From the NCBI GenBank assembly GCA_016203345.1, contig JACQMZ010000014.1:1-8839 (forward strand): 8,839 bases of DNA, in the 5' to 3' direction. The notes beneath the pieces are model-generated. The model made no database searches, had not been told where the DNA came from, and saw nothing but the letters and a program-made list of their open reading frames with translations. Of this stretch, positions 1 to 6,757 are shown in pieces. Positions within the stretch are counted from its first letter, which is position 1. Every line of letters begins with the position of its first letter. Origin of the DNA: Candidatus Woesearchaeota archaeon. Lineage in GTDB: Archaea; Nanobdellota; Nanobdellia; Woesearchaeales; ARS49. A program made the translations under genes and the position numbers.

Positions 1-4
1 GAAT

Positions 5-64
5 GTGAATTTTGCTGAATGAGCGCCCGCAGGCGCGAATTCGCAAAATTCGTGTTCTCGAAAA
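5..64 (+). repeat. Palindromic intergenic repeat, copy A
   Basis: This is a long near-perfect hairpin. The outer arms 7-15 (GAATTTTGC) and 43-51 (GCAAAATTC) are exact 9-bp complements. After a bulged T at 16, 17-20 (GAAT) pairs with 39-42 (ATTC). A GA/GA internal loop (21-22 and 37-38) follows, then GCGCC (23-27) pairs with GGCGC (32-36) around a CGCA loop. The flanking bases GTG before the left arm and GTGTTCTC after the right arm recur in copy D at 8781-8839. It lies downstream of the minus-strand gene ending at 114. Three relatives occur in the window. Whether it acts as RNA, as a DNA cruciform or as a mobile REP/MITE-like element cannot be told from here. Confidence 0.85.
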
Positions 65-78
65 CCCGGACTGTCAGC

Positions 79-85
79 AAAAAAA
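79..85 (-). terminator. Oligo-T terminator after the 114-1094 gene
   Basis: Seven A's on the plus strand (79-85) give a T7 run on the transcribed minus strand, 29 bases beyond the stop codon. Archaeal RNA polymerase commonly terminates at such U-rich tracts without needing a hairpin. The palindrome of copy A lies beyond it. Confidence 0.5.
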
Positions 86-88
86 TAA

Positions 89-107
89 CAGAAGCTAAAC
101 ACGTACC
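89..107 (-). repeat. Shared gene-3' motif (TGTTTAGCT type), copy 1
   Basis: Read on the minus strand this is GGTAC-G-TGTTTAGCT-TCTG. It starts seven bases after the stop of the 114-1094 gene. Nearly the same string occurs on the plus strand at 8675-8695, after the stop of the 8096-8668 gene. In both places a palindromic repeat follows in the same relative orientation. The function is unknown. Confidence 0.6.
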
Positions 108-113
108 TGCAAC

Positions 114-1094
114 CTAATAACTTCTGGCTCGCTGTTGCAGTTCCCTGATGCGCTGAACCAGACGAGTGTATTCTGCCATCTGCTCAGCACCACCAGACTC
201 AAGCACACGATTCGCCTGCTGCATCAGATCACCAATCTCGCGCTCCATCGAACGCCGCAGACGATCACGCTCTGCCTGAGACATGGGCGGAGGACTCACA
301 GGACGAGATGGACGAGTCTCCACATCGCCGATACGAATAGGAGCGGGTAAGTCAGCTAACGGACGCTGAACCTGAGGTTTGGGTGGAACCCGACCACGTG
401 GCCACGCAATGCGCCTTTGCGACGGGTGACACTGCGGGCATTCTGCACTCACCCTTTCATGCTTGCAAAACACCACCACACCAGACAAATCACCTGCGGT
501 TTCATGAATCTCAGGAATAACTGCACCTTCCAAAGAAACTTCCTCAGGAGCAGAAGCACAACCGCTGACAAAAGAAGCTATGCTTAAAAGCAGGCCTGCA
601 ACAGCAGACACAGGGGAATGTTTCCTGCGTGGTGGATGAGCCAACACCACAGGCTCCCACTTGTCCACCAACACCTTCAGCCGCTCCAGTGCATTCTGTT
701 CACGCTCCAACCCAGGCACAATCCCCAGTCGCAATTTGTCAGCAGATTCATACAATTGAATAGCGTCTGCTTGCTGTTTCCATGCCACCTTCAATTCGCT
801 CACTATAGGACTCAGTTCGATTAACATTGCCCTGAATCGCGCTTCTGGAGCATGTGGCGTCTTATTCAGAGCAGCCAACACCAGTACGAGCTCATGCGAC
901 AAACTCTGCAAGAAGTCATCTTGTTTCTTAATCGCGACCACCAACGGTTTGACAAATGCGTCGATATCTTGCGGTACCTGCATTGTTAACATAAGATTTA
1001 AGCCCCGCCATTTGGGACCAAGCCATTCATTCACAGAATCAGCCAATTCCTTGCTTGTCTTTTTCAGAAGTTTTACATCAATATCATTAACCAT
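114..1094 (-). CDS. Hypothetical protein with central membrane segment and Cys cluster
   Basis: I do not recognise this 326-residue protein. Residues 1-155 are mostly helical and charged, with heptad-like stretches, and have no signal peptide. Residues 161-178 (SPVSAVAGLLLSIASFVSG) form one hydrophobic, probably membrane-spanning, segment preceded by the basic PPRRKH. C179 follows it in SGCAS, which resembles a lipobox but lies too far from the N-terminus to act as one. Residues 210-223 contain C210, H212, C219, C222 and H223, a possible small zinc site. Residues 230-270 are rich in Pro and Arg, and 271-326 form a charged coiled coil. The ATG at 1094 is chosen because a TATA-like AAATAAATATC lies at 1115-1125, about 26 bases upstream. 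It is transcribed divergently from mcm. By the positive-inside rule the basic flank may place the N-terminal half in the cytoplasm, but topology is uncertain. Confidence 0.75.
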   Translation of the reverse strand: MVNDIDVKLLKKTSKELADSVNEWLGPKWRGLNLMLTMQVPQDIDAFVKPLVVAIKKQDDFLQSLSHELVLVLAALNKTPHAPEARFRAMLIELSPIVSELKVAWKQQADAIQLYESADKLRLGIVPGLEREQNALERLKVLVDKWEPVVLAHPPRRKHSPVSAVAGLLLSIASFVSGCASAPEEVSLEGAVIPEIHETAGDLSGVVVFCKHERVSAECPQCHPSQRRIAWPRGRVPPKPQVQRPLADLPAPIRIGDVETRPSRPVSPPPMSQAERDRLRRSMEREIGDLMQQANRVLESGGAEQMAEYTRLVQRIRELQQRARSY

Positions 1095-1177
1095 GCCTGC
1101 CTTGCGGGTGATGGGATATTTATTTCTTTCTACAATAAAGCTTAAGAAGCCATTGGGAATGGTTATGCTGGGGGATT
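1095..1177. promoter_or_regulatory. Divergent promoter region between 114-1094 gene and mcm
   Basis: These 83 bases must drive both genes. For the minus-strand gene, AAATAAATATC (1115-1125, read on the minus strand) is TATA-like and about 26 bases from its ATG, so the transcript may be nearly leaderless. For mcm, the AT-rich stretch 1131-1140 (TACAATAAAG) is a possible TATA element, giving a leader of roughly 15 bases. A G-rich GGGGG at 1170-1174 sits three bases before the mcm ATG and is only a poor Shine-Dalgarno match. No operator repeats were seen. Confidence 0.45.
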
Positions 1178-4100
1178 ATGGACGCGGCAGAACTTGTTGT
1201 CAAAATGCAGGACTTTCTTGAGAAGTACTACGCACCCCAAATAGCAGAAGCGGCCAGAACCAAGCAAAAAACACTCGTCGTAGACTTTCAAGACCTTGCA
1301 AAACACGACATAGCCATAGCAGACGAGCTCCTTGACAAGCCAGAAGAAGTCCTCAAAGGAGGAGAAATGGCCATCGCCCAAATCGAAGCGCCAGGCGAAA
1401 CCAAAGGGTTCAGCGTCAGATTCCACAACATCCCCCCCTCGTCCACATACATGATCCGCGACATCAGAAGCACCCACCTCAACAAATTCCTCTGCGTGGA
1501 AGGCATTGTGCGCAACAAAGGAGACGTGCGGCCGCAAGTCACTGCGGCAAAATTTGAGTGCCCAAGCTGTGGCAACACGCTGAATGTCCTGCAACTGGAC
1601 ACGAAATTCAAGGAACCGTTCCGGTGCAGCTGCGGCAGAAAAGGAAAATTCCACCTTCTCTCCAAAGAGCTTGTCGACGCCCAAGGACTGGTGCTTGAAG
1701 AAGTGCCAGAGCAACTTGAAGGCGGCGCGCAACCCAAACGCGTCAAAGTCCTGCTGAAAAACGAACTCGTCAGCCCGCTTACAGAGAAAAAAACCAACCC
1801 AGGCAGCAGAATCATCGCCACAGGCATTGTAAAAGAAGTACCGCAAATCACCAAACAAGGAGGCCAAAGCACCACGTTTGACATCGTGTTTGAAGCCAAC
1901 CACGTCGCGCCATCCCAACAAGACTTCAGCGACATCAAAATAACGCCCGAAGAAGAACTGAAAATCAAAGAACTCGCGCAAGACCCGAAGCTGATCAAAA
2001 CCATGACCACAGCAATCGCGCCCAGCATCTACGGCCACGAAAAAATCAAGGAATCCCTTGTATTGCAACTTGTTGGAGGAGTAAGAAAAACACGCGATGA
2101 CGGCATCACCACACGCGGAGACATCCACATCCTGCTCGTCGGCGATCCGGGCTCTGGAAAATGTCTTGCGGGCACGACAAAAATACCCCTGCAAGATGGT
2201 TCCATACATGCGATCAACACTCTTCCGCAGTCATCAGCTGTGAATGCCATTGACCGTACAGGAAAAATCGCCACACAAAAATCAACGCACTTCTGGAAGC
2301 GAAAATCCCCATCAACCCTTCTCCGCATCCGTCTTGCGTCAGGACGCACACTCACCGTTACAAAAGAACACCCGCTCTTTACGACAGAAGACGCATACGT
2401 TTTCGCCAAGCCAGCACACCAATACAAACCAGGAGACTACCTTGCAACTGCCCGCAAACTCAAGTACACTGGCAAAGTGCAGCGACTGCCGACAATATTT
2501 CACCGCTCCCGGTCCAGAAATCAACAACAACTCCGAATACCACGAAGACTTTCTACAGACATGGCCCGACTGCTCGGATACCTTATTGGTGATGGATACG
2601 TCAGCCCATCAGCCACATCAGGATGGATCAGTTTCACCAACAGCGACCACACACTAATCCGTGACTACAGTCGACTCATCAAAAAACTCTTCAACGGCAC
2701 AACAACAATACGCTCCAGAACAACTTCACAAGAAGCATACATTTGCTCACTCGCACTCCTCAATTTCCTCCAGTCAATAGACACAGGCATTGTGGCACTG
2801 TCCTCATCCAAACAGTTTCCACAAGCCATCAGCCGATCGCCATTACCTGTTCTCAAACAATTTATCCAAGCGCTCTTCGAATGCGAAACCCACATCAACC
2901 AAACAAAAAGACAACTCGAATTCACTACCATCAGCAAAAACCTTGCAGAAGATCTACAAATCAACCTGCTAAAATTTGGCATCGTCTCACTTCTTAAGAC
3001 AAAATCAAAATACGCCGCAAACACTGTGCGCAAGCGAAAAATGAACGCATATGAAATCATTATCAGCGGAGAACAGGCAGAACACTATCTCGCCACCATA
3101 GGATTCATCTCACCAAACAAAAAACAACAGGCACATCGCCTCATGCGCGCACGAAACCAGACCACCAGCAACACCAACATTGACATCATTCCCAATCTCA
3201 CCACCGCGTTACGCGTCCTTAGAACAACACTCGGACTCTACCAACGAGAAATGGGACTGGCACGACCTACATACTTACACTATGAGCGAGGAGACCGAAA
3301 CCCATCACGAAACAGCCTTCAAAAACTCATAACCACCCTTCGAAAACAGTACCCCTCCCACCAAGCACTCATGTTCCTTGAACAAGTGGCTCATGCAGAC
3401 ATATTCTGGGACAAAATTGTTGAAATCAAACACGTTGCGTCAACAGAACCATACGTGTACGACCTCCAAATTGACAACCATCACAACTTTGTTGCAAACG
3501 GCATCATCGTACACAATTCACAAATGCTCAAGCGCATCTCCCACGTTTCCCCACGCGGGCGATTCATCAGCGGCAAGGGAGTGAGCGGCGCAGGCCTCAC
3601 GGCAAGCGTAGTCCGCGACGAATTCCTGGGAGGATGGAGCCTTGAGGCGGGCGCGCTGGTGTTGACAAATCTCGGGGTCTGTTGTATCGATGAATTGGAC
3701 AAAATGAGCAAGGACGACACTGCAGCCATGCATGAAGCGCTGGAAGGACAAAGCTACCATCCAGACACAGAAATACTTCTGGCAGACGGCACGCGCACCA
3801 CCATCCGCACATTTGTCGACGGCCTTATGAAACAAACACCAGATGAGATCATCAATGGCATCAACTGCGAATTCTTCTTCCCAGATGACAAGCACATACT
3901 CACTACAGACTTCCAAACAATCACCCCAGCACGCGTTGCGCGCGTCAGCAGGCACCCTGCACCGGAATTTTTTTACCAAATAACATACTCAAATGGACGA
4001 CGCATTGTTGTAACGCCAGAACATCCTTTGTTCGTCTACACCAACGGCCACGTAACAGAACTTCCAGCCGGTGCTGCCACACCTGGAATGACCGTGCCGG

Positions 4101-6130
4101 CGCCGCGCACACTCCCTCTACCGGAACAAGACATACCACTGCGCCAACCACAGCAGACGTATCACCATTCAAAACCCCACACGCTCCCAACAAACCTCAC
4201 ACCACCACTCGCACGACTCCTTGGATATGTCATCACCGAAGGCCACAGTTATCAACGCTCAGCAAACCGCACATACGAAATAGGGGTTAGCAACACAGAC
4301 TTCAGTATAATCACCGACGTTGAGCGCCTTTTTGGCACGCTCTTTGCTACAGCTATCATCCGCAACGTACAACCTGCAGCCAGACGCACGAAAGCGACCA
4401 AAAACCTTGCCACAGTTCGATGCAATTCTCACCCGATCTACGACTTCTTTACAGACAACTTCCCTGAAGTCATGACCAAATCCCCTGCCAAGCGCGCGCC
4501 TCCCTGCCTCTTCAAGGCCACCCTGTTGTGCGTGCGAGAATTCCTCACCGCGGCATTCCGTGGAGACGGCGTTCTTGAAACAGACGATTTCGGGTACAGC
4601 ACGGCGTCTCGACTGCTGGCGGAAGACTACCAAGACCTCCTTCTTAGATTCAGCATACCAACCATTATACGTGAAGAACACTGCGGAACACACACCTATT
4701 ACAAAACAATTGTGACAGGCAGGCTCACGGACAAACAACGGTTCGTCGAGACAATCGTCTGCATCAGCGACCACAGACACTCGCGCATTCGCTCACTTCT
4801 CCAGCGTGCATCAAACAAGCGCAACCAACGCGATCCTGTCCTTCCCGAACACGCACGCGCAATACACTCTGCGCTCCTTGACCTGCGGATGGAAGACGGT
4901 TACCTCAGCGGACTCCTCGGCAAAGGACACACCCCCTCTACAGAAACACTTACGCCCTATGTCGCACGCATACAACAAAGACTGCACAAGAATGGCGGCA
5001 CACCGCAAGAAATCAGAAATAACAATGCCGTGCCTGTTATGGAACTTGCAACACGCCTCCACCGTTCACCCGCACACATCTACAATTGCGAAATGGAAAC
5101 TCACCACGCACATGACCAGTACCTGACCGTCTTACGACAAGCTGTTGCAGATAAGCAAGACCACGTGAACACGCTCATTCGGCCAGTCATTGACTTCCTC
5201 CAGTCAGACATACGCTTGCTACGCATCACACGCGTCGACAAAATACAAAACCCCGGCGTACCAATGGTATACGACGTCACTGTCATGCCACACAAAAGCT
5301 TCATCAGTCAAGGAGTGGTGCTGCACAATACCGTCACCATTTCGAAGGCAAACATCCAAGCAACCCTGCGGTGCGAAACAACAGTTCTTGCAGCAGCCAA
5401 CCCGAAATTCGGACGATTCGACCCGTACGACACCATCGCCAACCAAATCACGCTTGTCCCCACCCTCATCAACAGGTTTGACCTCATCTTCCCCATCAAA
5501 GACGTCCCTGACCAGAAAAAAGACGAAAAAATGGCACGATTCATCCTGTCCCTCCACAAAAACTCCACAGTAGTCTCGGAAGGCACACTCACCACAGACT
5601 TTGTGCGCAAATACATCGCGTACGCCAGACAACACCACTCCCCAAAACTCACAGACGCAGCCATACAGGAAATCGAAGACTACTACATCAAAATGCGCGC
5701 CAGCTCAAGCGGCGGCGGAGTCAAAAGCATCCCCATCTCTGCACGACAACTCGAAGCACTCGTCAGGCTCAGCGAAGCAAGCGCACGGCTCCACCTCCGC
5801 AACAAAGTCCTTGCCAAAGACGCAAAAAAAGCCATAGAAATCGTCGACTACTACCTAAGACAAGTAGCATACGACGAAAAAACAGGCACGATAGACATTG
5901 ACCGCATCGCCACAGACGTCAGCGCACAAACCAGAAACAAAATCATCATCGTCAAAGAAATCATCGCAGAACTCGAAGCCAAACACGGCAAAGCCGTCCC
6001 CATCGACGAAATCAACAAACTCGCAGTCAACAAAGGAGTTACTGAAAGCGAACTCGACGAAGTCATCCAAAAACTCAAACGCGCAGGAGACCTCTTCGAA
6101 CCACGACCAGGGTTTGTCAGCCGCATATAG
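1178..6130 (+). CDS. MCM replicative DNA helicase precursor with two inteins
   Basis: MCM is the hexameric ATP-driven 3'-5' helicase that unwinds DNA at archaeal replication forks. The 1650-aa precursor contains exteins 1-328, 781-858 and 1385-1650, which join to a 672-aa MCM, the normal archaeal length. Seen in the exteins: an N-terminal helical/OB region with zinc ligands C128, C131, C150 and C152; MCM signature RGDIHILLVGDPGSGK ending at K328, with Ser781 completing Walker A; Walker B VCCIDELDKM (D838, E839); sensor 1 AAANP (N1408); an arginine-finger motif NRFDL (R1433), where SRFDL is usual; a lid helix ISARQLEALVRL; and a C-terminal winged helix ending in FEPRPGFVSRI. Without splicing the P-loop is broken, so splicing should be essential for activity. 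The ATG at 1178 fits family N-termini. The gene converges on the Lrp gene with an 11-base gap. Confidence 0.97.
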   Translation: MDAAELVVKMQDFLEKYYAPQIAEAARTKQKTLVVDFQDLAKHDIAIADELLDKPEEVLKGGEMAIAQIEAPGETKGFSVRFHNIPPSSTYMIRDIRSTHLNKFLCVEGIVRNKGDVRPQVTAAKFECPSCGNTLNVLQLDTKFKEPFRCSCGRKGKFHLLSKELVDAQGLVLEEVPEQLEGGAQPKRVKVLLKNELVSPLTEKKTNPGSRIIATGIVKEVPQITKQGGQSTTFDIVFEANHVAPSQQDFSDIKITPEEELKIKELAQDPKLIKTMTTAIAPSIYGHEKIKESLVLQLVGGVRKTRDDGITTRGDIHILLVGDPGSGKCLAGTTKIPLQDGSIHAINTLPQSSAVNAIDRTGKIATQKSTHFWKRKSPSTLLRIRLASGRTLTVTKEHPLFTTEDAYVFAKPAHQYKPGDYLATARKLKYTGKVQRLPTIFHRSRSRNQQQLRIPRRLSTDMARLLGYLIGDGYVSPSATSGWISFTNSDHTLIRDYSRLIKKLFNGTTTIRSRTTSQEAYICSLALLNFLQSIDTGIVALSSSKQFPQAISRSPLPVLKQFIQALFECETHINQTKRQLEFTTISKNLAEDLQINLLKFGIVSLLKTKSKYAANTVRKRKMNAYEIIISGEQAEHYLATIGFISPNKKQQAHRLMRARNQTTSNTNIDIIPNLTTALRVLRTTLGLYQREMGLARPTYLHYERGDRNPSRNSLQKLITTLRKQYPSHQALMFLEQVAHADIFWDKIVEIKHVASTEPYVYDLQIDNHHNFVANGIIVHNSQMLKRISHVSPRGRFISGKGVSGAGLTASVVRDEFLGGWSLEAGALVLTNLGVCCIDELDKMSKDDTAAMHEALEGQSYHPDTEILLADGTRTTIRTFVDGLMKQTPDEIINGINCEFFFPDDKHILTTDFQTITPARVARVSRHPAPEFFYQITYSNGRRIVVTPEHPLFVYTNGHVTELPAGAATPGMTVPAPRTLPLPEQDIPLRQPQQTYHHSKPHTLPTNLTPPLARLLGYVITEGHSYQRSANRTYEIGVSNTDFSIITDVERLFGTLFATAIIRNVQPAARRTKATKNLATVRCNSHPIYDFFTDNFPEVMTKSPAKRAPPCLFKATLLCVREFLTAAFRGDGVLETDDFGYSTASRLLAEDYQDLLLRFSIPTIIREEHCGTHTYYKTIVTGRLTDKQRFVETIVCISDHRHSRIRSLLQRASNKRNQRDPVLPEHARAIHSALLDLRMEDGYLSGLLGKGHTPSTETLTPYVARIQQRLHKNGGTPQEIRNNNAVPVMELATRLHRSPAHIYNCEMETHHAHDQYLTVLRQAVADKQDHVNTLIRPVIDFLQSDIRLLRITRVDKIQNPGVPMVYDVTVMPHKSFISQGVVLHNTVTISKANIQATLRCETTVLAAANPKFGRFDPYDTIANQITLVPTLINRFDLIFPIKDVPDQKKDEKMARFILSLHKNSTVVSEGTLTTDFVRKYIAYARQHHSPKLTDAAIQEIEDYYIKMRASSSGGGVKSIPISARQLEALVRLSEASARLHLRNKVLAKDAKKAIEIVDYYLRQVAYDEKTGTIDIDRIATDVSAQTRNKIIIVKEIIAELEAKHGKAVPIDEINKLAVNKGVTESELDEVIQKLKRAGDLFEPRPGFVSRI
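2162..3517 (+). mobile_element. Intein 1 in MCM Walker A, LAGLIDADG plus Xre-type HTH
   Basis: This 452-residue in-frame element excises from the MCM precursor by protein splicing, cutting after K328 and before S781 of the P-loop. Splicing motifs seen (intein numbering): Cys1 with block A (CLAGTTKI); block B at 60-73 with T67-x2-H70 (TKEH); block F at 431-443 (VYDLQIDNHHNF); block G at 446-452 ending His451-Asn452, with Ser as the +1 residue. A LAGLIDADG homing endonuclease fills the middle: motif 1 LLGYLIGDGYV (acid D144) and motif 2 FIQALFECETHI (acid E242, with Thr where Gly is usual). Residues 346-394 form an Xre/Cro-like HTH. All splicing residues are intact, so splicing is likely. Endonuclease activity is plausible because both acids are present. 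MCM/CDC21 genes of Pyrococcus and of haloarchaea are known to host inteins. Confidence 0.95.
3197..3343 (+). other. Xre/Cro-type HTH segment inside intein 1
   Basis: Intein residues 346-394 run from LTTALRVLR through LGLYQREMGLARPTYLHYERG to DRNPSRNSLQKLITTL. This matches the Xre/HTH_3 pattern: a first helix with conserved Leu and Arg, a Q-x-E-like second helix, a recognition helix, the Y-E-x-G-x-R-x-P turn, and a following helix. It sits between the LAGLIDADG core and splicing block F, where some inteins carry extra DNA-recognition modules. The likely role, by inference, is recognition of the homing site. Confidence 0.8.
3752..5329 (+). mobile_element. Intein 2 in MCM after Walker B, LAGLIDADG type
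   Basis: This 526-residue in-frame element sits between Q858 (MHEALEGQ) and T1385 (TVTISKANIQ), just before the presensor-1 beta-hairpin of MCM. Motifs in intein numbering: block A SYHPDTEILLADG with Ser1, not Cys, as nucleophile; block B at 82-95 with T88-P-E-H91; LAGLIDADG motif 1 LLGYVITEGH (acid E163); motif 2 FLTAAFRGDGVL (acid D272); block F VYDVTVMPHKSF (506-517); and block G GVVLHN ending His525-Asn526, with Thr as the +1 residue. Both endonuclease acids are kept, so it may still home. Residues around 427-460 resemble a helix-turn-helix. The first and +1 nucleophiles differ from those of intein 1 (Cys/Ser), which argues for independent acquisition rather than a recent duplication. Confidence 0.94.
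5030..5131 (+). other. Helix-turn-helix-like segment inside intein 2
   Basis: Intein residues 427-460 include VPVMELATRLHRSPAHIYNCE and the helix that follows. The pattern of two helices around a short turn, with an Ala at helix position 3 and a Ser-Pro entering the second helix, looks like a helix-turn-helix. It lies after the endonuclease core and before block F, as in intein 1. The match is weaker than in intein 1 and lacks the full Xre signature. Confidence 0.45.
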
Positions 6131-6139
6131 ACAAGACAA

Positions 6140-6160
6140 TTTTAATCAATAACAATTTTT
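6140..6160 (+). terminator. Oligo-T terminator region after mcm
   Basis: Two T-runs, TTTT at 6140-6143 and TTTTT at 6156-6160, lie 10 and 26 bases after the mcm stop codon. They fit archaeal U-tract termination. The second lies inside the 3' end of the convergent Lrp gene, so the two transcripts probably overlap at their 3' ends. Confidence 0.5.
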
Positions 6161-6543
6161 GGAGTGTCTTTGAAACACTTTGGCGCAATAATCCCCTTTC
6201 CTCTGACCTCAAAACACCTCGCCACTTTCTGAATAACCGCATAATATTCTTCCTTATCTGACACGCGCAACTTCACCAGATAGTCATAGTCCCCTGTGAT
6301 GAAATACACTTCCTGCACCTCAGGAATTTTCGCCAGTGCCTTTCCGGCTTTGTCAAGATCAATTTCCTGCCCCAGTTTTGCCTGCCCAAACACAAATGCA
6401 ACATATCCTTTGTTCACTTTTTCCGGGTCCAACAAGACGGTAAAAGACTTTATCACACCCGTCGTTTGCAACTTTCGTATGCGAGACTGCACTGTCGACG
6501 TCGGCAAGTGCAGGCGATGAGCTATTCTGGTTATGCGCGGCAC
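6142..6543 (-). CDS. Lrp/AsnC family transcription regulator, N-terminus truncated
   Basis: Lrp/AsnC proteins are DNA-binding regulators, often of amino-acid or energy metabolism, that form dimers and octamers through a RAM domain. Residues 1-25 (PRITRIAHRLHLPTSTVQSR) are helices 2 and 3 of the HTH, including the recognition helix. Residues 28-46 are the linker strand (GVIKSFTVLLDPEKVNKG), and 47-125 are the RAM domain with the family's GDYDYLV (84-90). The family is usually about 150 residues. This ORF has 133 and starts at a GTG inside the HTH because TGA (6547-6549) closes the frame two codons upstream, so helix 1 is missing. GAAGTGA just before the GTG resembles a Shine-Dalgarno sequence, so translation here is possible. 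The N-terminus may have been lost by deletion or frameshift, leaving a weakened DNA-binding protein. A cofactor cannot be inferred. Confidence 0.85.
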   Translation of the reverse strand: MPRITRIAHRLHLPTSTVQSRIRKLQTTGVIKSFTVLLDPEKVNKGYVAFVFGQAKLGQEIDLDKAGKALAKIPEVQEVYFITGDYDYLVKLRVSDKEEYYAVIQKVARCFEVRGKGIIAPKCFKDTPKIVID

Positions 6544-6752
6544 GCGTCACTTCAACAGCACTACAATACAATGCGGAACGCGGAGAATATACCATAAGAA
6601 ACTCGTGGAGACGAAAAGTAGAAGGCTCAATCAGAAACGTGCCTAAATTCCAAGAACATGTGGTGGAAGAAGTCCATCGAACAGTGCACTACTTTTACAA
6701 TCCACAGTATTTTGCGTACCGTGCGTGGGTAGATAACGCTTGTGAAGGATAA
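6544..6752 (+). other. Orphan open frame, possible gene remnant
   Basis: This is the region between the Lrp and Cys-rich protein genes. One plus-strand frame is open from 6444 to its TAA at 6750-6752. The part outside the Lrp gene encodes about 68 residues, including LQYNAERGEYTIRNSWRRK and ending HYFYNPQYFAYRAWVDNACEG. It contains no ATG; GTG codons occur at 6639, 6660 and 6663. The aromatic-rich, protein-like composition is unlike random sequence, and VEGSIRN followed by a downstream HYFYNP-type segment faintly recalls DDE transposase C-termini, but I cannot identify it. It could be the 3' remnant of a gene or element that replaced the 5' end of the Lrp gene, or chance. A TATA-like GTATATTC on the minus strand (about 6585-6592) could serve the Lrp gene. 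Confidence 0.3.
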
Positions 6753-6757
6753 AACAG

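Noticed and set aside
2162..2164. MCM GDPGSGK read as a frameshifted or corrupted Walker A
   Set aside because: The break is exactly at a Cys1 intein start, and the missing Ser and following residues resume after a His-Asn intein end.
1163..2209. Long minus-strand open frame opposite the mcm N-terminus
   Set aside because: It is the antisense of the well-supported MCM sequence. Its Phe- and Val-rich translation reflects the codon bias of the plus strand.
4259..4780. Minus-strand open frame of 173 codons inside intein 2
   Set aside because: It lies opposite the LAGLIDADG region, whose motifs are intact on the plus strand, and it has no recognisable domain or promoter.
6661..6690. tRNA-like 3' end on the minus strand (TTCGA followed by CCACCA)
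   Set aside because: The bases flanking the TTCGA loop do not form a 5-bp T-stem, and no D- or anticodon arm or acceptor complement is found upstream.
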